Positions 46,516-56,800 of a stretch of 64,000 bases of DNA are shown here, piece after piece. Position 1 is the stretch's first letter, and each line of letters begins with the position of its first letter. The notes beneath the pieces are model-generated. The model was not told where the DNA came from. It saw only the letters and a list, made by a program, of their open reading frames with translations, and made no database searches. The stretch comes from Metridium senile (Eukaryota > Cnidaria > Anthozoa > Actiniaria > Metridiidae). The DNA lies in assembly GCA_949775045.1 (NCBI GenBank), contig OX459096.1, positions 41,084,959-41,148,958 on the forward strand, read 5' to 3'. The translations under genes were made by a program, and so were the position numbers.

Positions 46516-47096
46516 CTTTTTCATGTTTGGATACCTGTTAATAGCAAACTATTCGCGACAGTCCCTTTCAGTCTCGCTATAAGGAATGGAGAAGATGACG
46601 ACCGCATTCACAGCAAAGGAAAAATAAAAAATATGAAATTTAAAAGAAAAGGGAGAGGGGGAAGGGGGGGGGGGGGGTGAGAGAAAGAATGCGGTGCCAA
46701 AGTGAGAGGCCAAAAGTGACTATCTGGTACCCTGACCGTACTCGAATAAGCTAGCAACTAGAAAACTGGGAACGTGCGAATAAGGGGTGTTCCTTATATA
46801 CTCGCCTACAAGGGACTGGTGCGAATAGCAAACTATTCGCGACAGTCTCTTTCAGTCTCGCTATAAGGAATGGAGAAAATGACTCCCGCAACGTGAGGGA
46901 AAAAAAGACTACACCCTACACATAAATACCAATGTCCTCCAAAATCATATGCCAATACTCAAAACCAAAACTAAATAAATACCAATACTCAAACCATCAT
47001 GGACAAAAAATAAGCTTTATTAAGTCACTTTATACAAAACTTGGATTTGTCAACCATCAGAAGTTGGAAACGCTGAAGAGAAGCCTTTTAAAACGT

Positions 47097-47546
47097 TCAG
47101 TTCGGAGTAATGGGAGCAAGCAGTGGCACATGACTCTGAGAAAGCAAATCCGATGGACCTCCAGGGCGGAGAACTTGGGCGAGCTTTAAGCAATGGTTGG
47201 CAGTAGCTTCGCTTTTCCATCCAATATGAGTCATGGTATCGGAGAGCTGGCTACCTGACAGTGCCAAAGTGATCGCGGAACCAGACCTGAAGCTATGTAA
47301 TGACACTCCTTCATAACCACCAGCCTCTCTAAGGTACTGCTGAAGACGGGATCTCATTGCGGAGCCGGACAACTGATTGCTTGAAATAAGCCCCTTGGGA
47401 GTCAATAGACGAAATAAATAGCCAACAGTGAGATCAACGTGAAGCTCTGAACAAATGGCTAAATATAGTTCAATGGCTTTGACAGGGCAAAGCTTACGGT
47501 TGGAATGACGTCGGATCCCGAAAACGTTCGACGCTCCATCTCTCAA
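47097..47546 (-). pseudogene. Tyrosine recombinase C-terminal catalytic domain, nucleophile lost
   Basis: The frame covers about 149 residues of a phage-integrase-fold domain. HSFRSGSAITLALSG holds the H-x-x-R catalytic pair, and MTHIGWKSEATANHCLKL is where family members have His/Trp and then the nucleophilic Tyr. Here Cys occupies the Tyr position (NHC in place of the usual HY). A TAG codon lies immediately upstream of the frame, so the N-terminal half is missing or separated by an unrecognised intron. Damage at both the active site and the start makes function unlikely. It is the most 3' gene of the retroelement. Confidence 0.7.
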
Positions 47547-47829
47547 AGTCTAATTTCCCCAAACATATTAAATAAGCGTCCACTGTCGTCCGGAAATCGT
47601 AGAATTTCTTGGGTCTTTACACAAACGCTCTTTGGAGCACGGAGCTGTGGTAGACGATGGCAACACGATTCTTTTATTGCCGCACATCTGACAAAACTGG
47701 AAGTTATAATAGTTAAGGTACTGGCAGGATGAACAACTTACAGCAGGAACAAAAATACAGGCAACATGAACAAGAGCCTATAAAAAAGAAATAAAGATGA
47801 AACACGAGGCAAGGTCAATGGCCGTTTTA

Positions 47830-48366
47830 TTACACTTCCATAGATATTAAGCATGTACAGAACAATAAAGGAATAACAAAAATAATATAAACGAACTCCT
47901 TGAAGGGACGACATGAAAGGTGATTGTAGAACACACTCGCGGGGGGGAGATCTGAATCAAAAAACTCCACTTTAAACTTCCCTTTAAAGTGTCTAAAATA
48001 GTTATGCACGTCAATTTTGTTTGACAGCCAATCTAAAACTTCGCGGGCGCTGTCAGAAGGGTTGGGACCGACCATCGCGTACCAGGAAGGAAGGCCGTCA
48101 GAGTGAAGCGCACCAGCAACAAAAGTAGAAGGACCTCTGAAGACAAGCATGGAGATATCACCACAGTTAAGACCCTTGGAAACCGAAGAAACAAAACACG
48201 AAGGCAGGTGTTGATTGTTGGGAGTAGGAAGAAGAGGACCACATGAAAGGGTCGAGCCATTATGGTGAACCCAAGCTTCTTGATTATGCACAACCGACAA
48301 AGGGGCAAAACCTGGCGTGATTTCCCAGTCCCAAAAATTAACAGGAGACGAAACAGAGCCGCTCAC
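47830..48366 (-). CDS. Unidentified ORF of the retroelement
   Basis: A 178-codon minus-strand frame between the gag-like gene and the recombinase. It begins MSGSVSSPVNFWDWEITPGF and is rich in Trp, Phe, His and Ser. A hydrophobic tail near the C-terminus (FVYIIFVIPLLFCTCL) may be read-through of non-coding DNA. No RT, RNase H, esterase or protease motif was recognised. It could be a piece of gag, a deleted RT-RH fragment, or an accessory gene. Confidence 0.4.
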   Translation of the reverse strand: MSGSVSSPVNFWDWEITPGFAPLSVVHNQEAWVHHNGSTLSCGPLLPTPNNQHLPSCFVSSVSKGLNCGDISMLVFRGPSTFVAGALHSDGLPSWYAMVGPNPSDSAREVLDWLSNKIDVHNYFRHFKGKFKVEFFDSDLPPASVFYNHLSCRPFKEFVYIIFVIPLLFCTCLISMEV

Positions 48367-48531
48367 ATGAAAAATAATGGACGGAAGTGGTAAATACGGA
48401 CAAAGAACCAGTTTTCACCTTTTTTGTTTTTCGAAATACAGGGGTTACGTTAACAAAATTCGATCAAATTGGAGGGAGGAATAAGGAGATAAAATAAACA
48501 CAGACACAAAACATGAGCAAATCAGCACTTA

Positions 48532-50868
48532 TTACGCCATAGTACAGGTAAAGAAAATATTTAATGAAAAAACCCAAGGGTTATTTTTGTTAATCCCGCA
48601 TGGGAGGGCGGGAAGACGGGTAGGGACGGCCACCGCTTCTCCTGTAGCACCTTGCGGCGATATATGTCCAGAAGCGCCACATGAGTAACAGAACAAACGA
48701 CGAGGAGCAGAAGTAGAGGCAGCAGATGATGAGGGACGAGCTTCTGGTTTGAATTGCTTGTCGACTTTCGAGACCGTGTGAAGAACTTTAGGGAAATCTT
48801 TATCAGCCAGGAAAGCAACAAAATACGCCTTGAACTGTTTCCTTGGGACACTCAACTTTTCTCGCAGAGTCGAAGCGATGGCATCATAGGTGGAGGCTTT
48901 TTCGTGTTTAGAAACCTTAGCAGAGGCGGCTAACTGTTCTGCCATGGCCAAAGCTTCATATTTATCAAAATCTTCTTCTCTGCGAAAACCATATATTGGG
49001 TGATTTTTTGCAGATGGGAGGGAACGTTCGGAGATTGTGCGTCTTCAAGTGTTTTTATCCTTGCGAGGAGCTGGTCAACAATATCCTAAGCACAAGAAAA
49101 ATAAATCAAGACTTGTGCAAAACAAAAACACAAAGAGCATTGCTTAGCTATCAACAGTCTAAAAGTGAAACGACTTAACAGACCAAGTTGGACTATTAGT
49201 CCAAGAACATAACAGACTACCAGGGGAAATGTCTACCCAGACCCGCTTAAGGTAAAATCAAACATAAACTAATTTTCTCAGACTAACAAGGCATCACAGT
49301 GACAACGAGAAAAATGTCTACACAGACCTACTTTAACTCAGATTAAGCATACTTCTTCTCAAATTAAACAGAACACGTGTCTACTCAGACCAAAAGGATT
49401 GTCTACCCAGACCTTCATCTTCTCAAAATTAAACACAAACATGTCTACTCAGACAACATGAGCTCAAACGTGAAGGGGATAATCGTCTACCCAGACCTAC
49501 TTTGTCTCAAAATAAATTTACACAATAGTCTACTCAGACCAACATGAGCTCAAACTTGAAGGGGGGAAATCAGTCGTCTACCCAGACCTACTTTTCTCAA
49601 AATAAATTTACACAATAGTCTACTCAGACCAACATGAACTCAAACTTGAAGGGGAAAAATCGTCTACCCAGACCTACTTTTTCTCAAAATAAATTTACAA
49701 GATAGTCTTCTCAGACCTAAATGAACTCAGACTTGCAATGGATACATCGTCCACCCAGACCTACTTCCTCAAAATCAAATACAAAACATGTCTGCTCAGA
49801 CCAAATAAACTTAAACATTAAAGGAAAAATGATTGTCTGCCCAGACCTACTTTTCTCAAATAAAACGCAGAATTATAGTCTACTCAGACCGGGGCTCGAA
49901 AAAATTGTCTACCCAGACTTACGTTCCTGATAAAATAAAACGTGTCTATACTAAGACCAAACTAAATTAAATTGTAAAAAGTTGGATAAAACTAAGATCC
50001 AGGAGGAAAATAATATCAAAACACTTGGCTACCATCCCCAAGGTCAGGGTTGGAAAATAGAAAAGCAAAAAGGAACCCGACCCGGGGATGGCAGCTTGAG
50101 CGTCAGTAATCCGACTAGGGAATAAGACTCCCTTTCAGGCTACCTTCGGAGAAAAAAACAAAAACTAAACCCAAAAGAAAAAAATAAACCACAGATATCC
50201 CAGGAGAGAACTATCATAAAATACAAGAAAAGAAATCCCAGGAGGGAAACTACTGGACGTTGAAAGGGGTAAGCTAATGACGATAACAAAAGAAAATAAT
50301 ATGTATAAAGATGAGAGACAAACAAAACAAACTAAAACTATGCTAATACACACAAAAAATGTAGGTAAATTCAGCGATAACAAATGCGAAATAAGAGAAA
50401 ATATAAACCCTAGAAAGCAAAAATATAAAACGAGGTAGCAGCAAATTAAATACGACAAATATGCGGACAGATAGAAAAGTGAACGACGAAACAAAACTAT
50501 TAAGTGTGACAGGCGAACTAGCAAACTACGTAAGACCAAACACTAAAAATAGAAACGGTGAATAACATAGGCTTACTAGACTAATATAAAGCACAAAACG
50601 TATGAAAGATGAGCCATAAGCTAAGAAACTGTGGAAATATACACACGGACCTGGGAATATATAAACGAACTAGTGACTAACAGAGAGCTAGGGGAAAGCC
50701 TATACCGACCTAAAACGGGGTGAAAATAAACTTAAATTACCTGTTGTAACTGAACAGGGACTTGAAGAGGAACAGGAGCCAGTGCAGCGACAGGAGGAGG
50801 AACAGGTTCATCGTTAACTATTAAGGCTTGAGCCTGATCTACGTTATCGGCTGGAGCTTGGTCACCCA
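48532..50868 (-). pseudogene. Gag-like gene of the retroelement, two exons, frameshifted
   Basis: A first exon (50868 to about 50740) starts MGDQAPADNVDQAQALIV and ends in a good GTAATT donor. A second (about 49087 to 48532) follows a TTAG acceptor. Exon 2 encodes helical, charged sequence (AMAEQLAASAKVSKHEKAS) and a zinc-knuckle start CYSCGASGH. Two lesions are visible: a homopolymer A-run near 49005 shifts the frame between the first coding stretch and the AMAEQ region, and the fourth ligand of the zinc knuckle is lost by a shift just after GHI. Both could be old mutations. The intron of about 1.65 kb inside gag is unusual and contains the CAGACC repeat. Confidence 0.6.
49225..49935. repeat. 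Alternating GTCTACYCAGACC repeat inside the retroelement
   Basis: About 16 copies of GTCTAC(C/T)CAGAC occur every ~44 bp, alternating between CCC and CTC forms to make an ~88-bp dimer with AAATAAATTTACA spacers. They lie in the gag intron region. No ORF explains them. Confidence 0.85.
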
Positions 50869-50969
50869 TGACTTACAAGATAGGAGCTCGCAACTAGAAA
50901 ACTGGCAACTTGCGAATAAGGGGTGTTCCTTATATACTCGCCTACAAGGGACTGGTGCGAATAGTTCTT

Positions 50970-53015
50970 GTACAAACATGTTCGTGTTTCTCTGTTCGTG
51001 TGTCTGTAACGTGTTCGTATGTATGTCACGTGTTCGTGTGTCTGTAACGTGTTCATATGTATTAAACGTGTTCGTGTGTCTGTAACGTGTTCGTGTGTGT
51101 GCAACGTGTCCATATGTATGTAACGTGTTCAAATGCATTTAACGTGTTCGTGTGTATGTAAGTCTGTAACGTGTTTGTGTGTCTGTAACATGTTTGTGTG
51201 TCTGTAACGTGTTCATATGTATGTTACGTGTTTGTGTGTCTGTAACGTGTTCGTGTGTCTGTAACGTGTTCATATGTCTGTAACGTGTTCGTTAGTCTGT
51301 AACGTGTTTGTGTCAACCTCGTTCCCAGGGCCCTCTCCCTTCGCTTTAAAAGGTTGCAGTGTTACGTGTTAGTAGGTTACGTGTTAGTATGTATGTAACG
51401 TGTGCGTGTGTAACGTGTTCGTTATTCTGTAACGTGTTCGTTATTCTGTAACGTGTTCGTTATTCTGTAACGTGTTCGTTATTCTGTAACGTGTTCGTTA
51501 TTCTGTAACGTGTTCGTGTGTCTATAACGTGTTAGTATGTCTGTAACGTGTTCGTTAGTCTGTAACGTGTTTGTGTCAACCTCGTTCCCAGGGCCCTCTC
51601 CCTTCGCTTTAAAAGGTTGCAGTGTTACGTGTTAGTAGGTTACGTGTTAGTATGTATGTAACGTGTGCGTGTGTAACGTGTTCGTTATTCTGTAACGTGT
51701 TCGTTATTCTGTAACGTGTTCGTTATTCTGTAACGTGTTCGTTATTCTGTAACGTGTTCGTTATTCTGTAACGTGTTCGTGTGTCTATAACGTGTTAGTA
51801 TGTCTGTAACGTGTTAGTATGTATGTAACGTGTTCGTGTGTCTGTAACTAGTTCGTATGTCTGTAACGTGTTTGTGTGTCTGTAACGTGTGCGTGTGTCT
51901 GTAACGTGTTCGTGTGTCTGTAACGTGTTCGTTTGTCTGTAACGTGTTAGTATGTATGTAACGTGTTCGTATATCTGTAACTAGTTCGTTTGTCTGTAAC
52001 GTGTTCGTATGTCTGTAACGTGTTCGTGTGTCTGTAACGTGTTCATATGTATGTAACGTGTTCATATGTATTTAACGTGTTCGTGTGTATGTAACGTGTT
52101 CGTTAGTCTGTAACGTGTTCGTGTGTCTATAACGTGTTAGTATGTCTGTAACGTGTTAGTATGTATGTAACGTGTTCGTATGTCTGTAACGTGTTCGTGT
52201 GTCTATAACGTGTTAGTATGTCTGTAACGTGTTCGTATGTCTGTAACGTGTTCGTATGTCTGTAACGTGTTCGTATGTCTGTAACGTGTTCGTATGTCTG
52301 TAACGTGTTCGTATGTCTGTAACGTGTTCGTGTGTCTGTAACGTGTTCGCATGTCTGTAACGTGTTCGTGTGTCTATAACGTGTTCGTATGTCTGTAACG
52401 TGTTCGTATGTCTGTAACGTGTTCGTATGTCTGTAACGTGTTCGTATGTCTGTAACGTGTTCGTTATTCTGTAACGTGTTCGTGTGTCTGTAACGTGTTC
52501 GCATGTCTGTAACGTGTTCGCATGTCTGTAACGTGTTAGTATGTATGTAACGTGTTCGCATGTCTGTAACGTGTTCGCATGTCTGTAACGTGTTAGTATG
52601 TATGTAACGTGTTCGTATGTAACGTGTTCGTTATTCTGTAACGTGTTCGTTATTCTGTAACGTGTTCGTATGTCTGTAACTAGTTCGTTTGTCTGTAACG
52701 TGTTCGTATGTCTGTAACGTGTTAGTATGTATGTAACGTGTTCGTGTGTCTGTAACTAGTTCGTTTGTCTGTAACGTATTCGTTTGTCTGTAACTAGTTC
52801 GTATGTCTGTAACGTGTTCGTATGTCTGTAACGTGTTCGTATGTCTGTAACGTGTTCGTGTGTCTGTAACGTGTTCGCATGTCTGTAACGTGTTCGTATG
52901 TCTGTAACGTGTTCGTATATCTGTAACGTGTTCGTGTGTCTGTAACGTGTTTGTATGTCTGTAACGTGTTCGTATATCTGTAACGTGTGCGTGTCTGTAA
53001 TGTGCTCGTTATCGA
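50970..53015. repeat. GTAACGTGTTCGTATGTCT minisatellite (about 19-20 bp unit)
   Basis: Roughly 100 units of TCTGTAACGTGTTCGTNTG with frequent one- or two-base variants (TTCGTTAT, TTAGTATG, TTCGCATG, ACTAGTTCG). A 266-bp block containing a CCTCGTTCCCAGGGCCCTCT insertion occurs twice (about 51290-51555 and 51556-51820). The Thr/His/Arg open frames are artefacts. Confidence 0.96.
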
Positions 53016-53819
53016 TTGCTACAACAATACCTTTAAAAACATTATTTTCTATATTTTAGGAACAAGATTGCAATGAATAAAGATTTGTCACTTGAAGCGT
53101 TGGTGGAATAATGTCAGATAGTTTAGTTCTGTGGATGTCCTGTAGAACAATCTGGGTGTGGTGATATTTGAAGAGCAAAACTATTGTATTTTTTCTTTTT
53201 CTTTTCATATATTCATCTCTTGTTACAATATCTTTTGTCAATATTTGTATTTGTACTTTTTCTATTCCTTAACTCCATAAATATTGTAAATTAGTAGTGT
53301 GTGATCTCCCACGAGAAGCACAGCTCTTGGAGAAAACTCAAAGTAAAATATATGTTTAAATAAAAAAAAAACACTATTGTATTAAACGGTCATAAACTAA
53401 CATGACATGTGTTACTCACTCTCGTTTATTCTAGAGTATCAGATTATCATTGTAAACTTTTGATTAATGTTAATTGTAACCAAGACAATCAATACAAGAG
53501 ACATGTTCTTATTTAGTATAAATTTTATATAATTTAATTCATATTAATTTTCAGCATCTAAATGTAGTATATGAGTACGTATGTATATATCCATTGTATG
53601 TGTTTGTTATATGTGTTTGTGTTATCTTCTGACATCATCAGAAGATAGATATCTTCTGATGATGTCGGCGTCCAATGACAGCTCAAGATCTGAATAAATA
53701 CAGTAGTACATGGCCTCAAACCTACTCTCATAATATATTATGCTGATATTACCTACAGTGTTGACTGTAGTCTTGGCTGCTACAATGATATTTAGATTGG
53801 TGTATTAAGATTATTGTAG

Positions 53820-56800
53820 TTAAAGTGATGGGTTTCCTTTTTTTTCTATATTATTGGACATTGGATTGGCAGTCCCACTTGTCTTACTATCTTCTTCAAT
53901 ATTAATTCTATCAAGTTTGTTTAATTCCTTTGGATAAATTTCCACTGATTGTAAATGAGAATGTTTATCTATTCGTTTTTGGATGTTTTCTATATACTTT
54001 CCATATGTATATAAAATACCACCCAATGAATTGAGGGATATTCCAGTTATTATCAAAACGGTGGCTGGGACACCACCAAAGGTGAAAAAACCTATTAGTG
54101 TTGTTAGGACTCCTTTGATGACACCAACAAGACTGTTGAATTAATACATAATTATATCAATGAGGATAACAACAGTAAACAAACATTGGATGAATGAATG
54201 AATGAATTACACATCAATCAACCAAGCAATCAACACAAACTGACTGGCCGACCAACGAATGAGCGACCAACCAACCAATCAACCCTAAACTGACCAAATG
54301 ACCAACCATCCAACTAACCCTAACTGACCAACCAATGACTGACCAACAAACCAACCAACCAACCCTAAACTGACCAAATGACCAACCATCCAACCAACCC
54401 TAACTGACCAAATGACCAACCATCCAATCAACCCTAAACTGACCAAATGACCAACCAACCAACCAACCCTAAACTGACCAAATGACCAACCATCCAACCA
54501 ACCCTAACTGACCAAATGACCAACCATCCAATCAACCCTAAACTGACCAAATGACCAACCAACCAACCAACCCTAAACTGACCAAATGACCAACCATCCA
54601 ACCAACCCTAACTGACCAAATGACCAACCATCCAACCAACCCTAAACTGACCAAATGACCAACCAACCAACCAACCCTAAACTGACCAAATGACCAACCA
54701 TCCAACCAACCCTAACTGACCAAATGACCAACCAACCAACCAACCCTAACTGACCAAATGACCAACCATCCAATCAACCCTAAACTGACCAAATGACCAA
54801 CCAACCAACCAACCCTAAACTGACCAAATGACCAACCATCCAACCAACCCTAACTGACCAAATGACCAACCATCCAATCAACCCTAAACTGACCAAATGA
54901 CCAACCAACCAACCAACCCTAAACTGACCAAATGACCAACCATCCAACCAACCCTAACTGACCAAATGACCAACCATCCAACCAACCCTAAACTGACCAA
55001 ATGACCAACCAACCAACCAACCCTAAACTGACCAAATGACCAACCATCCAACCAACCCTAACTGACCAAATGACCAACCAACCAACCCTAAACTGACCAA
55101 ATGACCAACCAACCAATCAACCCTAAACTGACCAAATGACCAACCAACCAACCAACCCTAAACTGACCAAATGACCAACCATCAAACCAACCAATCAACC
55201 CTAAACTGACCAAATGACCAACCATCCATCCCAACCCTAACTGACCAAATGACCAACAATCCAACCAACCAATCAACCCTTATTGACCAAACGACCAACC
55301 ATCCCCAACCAATCTACCCTAACTGACCAAATGACCATCCATCCATCCAACCCTAACACACCAACCAACCAACCATCCAATCAACCCTAACTGACCAAAT
55401 GACCAACCAACCATCCAACCCTTATTGACCAAATGACCAACCATCCCCAACCAATCTACCCTAACTGACCAAATGACCAACCATCCAACCAACCAATCTA
55501 CCCTGACTGACCAAATGACCAACCATCCAACCAACCAATCAACCCTGACTGACCAAATGACCATCCAATCAACCAACTCTGACCAAATGATCAAGTATCA
55601 ACCCTGACCAACGACAGACTGTGAGAGCTACTGACCAACCAATTAACCAACCAAATTACTGAACAACCAAACTAGATAAATCAATTAAACCACCGATCAT
55701 CTAGCCATTACTGGGTAATACAAATATAACAAAGAAAAACCTTGAATCTCAAATTCTCATTTTTTTACCTTGTTGTTAGAGCTGAATTCATTGTTGCACA
55801 TAAGAAAAGTGAATAATTTAATATACAACCCATTAGAACATCTAAAATCAGAGCAATCTAGAAAGACAAATGAATAATTATTTGAACTTTAAGGTATGGA
55901 TGATAGTGGGCATGTATAACATCAGTTATGGGTTCATGGCACATATGAGTATGTAAAAAAGGTATATGTCACTTTCTTAGTTTAAAATAAAGGAATTCTT
56001 AGTGTATGAAATATTATGTAATAGAAGAATTCTTTTGTTCCTTGTGGTATTAATTTGCCCTACCTCAAATCCTGAGCTCTGATGACCAACATAATGATAG
56101 GAAAATGCAATCTCTTTAGTCATCAGCACATAAGTAAATAGAATAGGTATACAGTTGATACTATTCAAATGTAAAACTGCCATAGCAGATAGTTCTTCAT
56201 CAACTCCTGTTTTCTGTACATAGGTTAAATAAAATGCTTGGCTGAAGACACTGGCTAATGCACAGACATATGCATCAAGGGAGAATTGCAAGTCCCCAAG
56301 ACCTGGAAATGTAATAATGCAAACAACTTGATTGACTAAGTGAAGGCTTTAAGGTGTTCTAGAAAGGGAGGAAATGGAAAGAGAGAAAAAGGGAGGGAAG
56401 GGAATGAAAAGAGAAAAAATTGAAAGGAAGAGAACTTAGTCTATTGAAAATGAGGAAATGGAAGTAAAAAGTAAGGTTGGAAAAAGAGGCAATAGAAAGA
56501 GAGGGATAAAAAAGAGAGAGAGAGAGAGAGAGAGTAAACAGGAAATGCAGGGAGTAGAAAGTAGCTGAATGGAAAAGAGAGAAATGAAGGACAGGGATTA
56601 GAAAAAAAGAATGAGTAAGGAGAAAATGGAAAGGCAGGGAATAGAAAGACAGGGAATGGAAATGGAGGCACAACAACCACAAAACTTTGGTATTACAGAC
56701 GCTAATTTCACTGAACTTTTCCCGAGCAGTTTCCGAAGTTTGTTCCGAAGTTGCGAAGTTCCCGAGCGAACTTGGATAACTCGCGCCAAAGTTTGTAATG

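Larger units (their letters stand above)
46541..50964 (-). mobile_element. Ngaro/PAT-type tyrosine-recombinase retroelement, RT-less and degenerate
   Basis: Split direct repeats show the order A1-ORFs-B1-A2-B2 on the minus strand. A1 is 50890-50964; A2 is 46754-46828 (75 bp, two or three differences). B1 is 46828-46883 and B2 is 46544-46599 (about 56 bp, GCAAACTATTCGCGACAGTC). This layout is characteristic of Ngaro and PAT members of the DIRS superfamily. Internal parts are a gag-like gene, an unidentified ORF and a tyrosine recombinase. No reverse transcriptase or RNase H motif was found in the 4 kb between repeats, so the copy is non-autonomous or deleted. There is no long target duplication, as expected for recombinase-mediated insertion. 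Confidence 0.8.

Noticed and set aside
50165..50539. Hydrophobic 124-codon minus frame as a membrane protein
   Set aside because: Located in the gag intron of the retroelement, biased composition (Leu/Ser/Phe from A-rich plus strand), no homologous motif.
51814..52561. Thr/His/Arg repeat proteins (HTNTLQTYEHVT)
   Set aside because: Arise from the GTAACGTGTTCG minisatellite; unit variants shift frame and no gene signal flanks them.
54285..55594. GWLVGHLVS repeat frames
   Set aside because: Opposite-strand reading of the ACCAACC minisatellite in the SLC35D-like intron.
54180..55625. Interstitial telomere (CCCTAA)n
   Set aside because: CCCTAA occurs once per ~30-bp unit and never in tandem.
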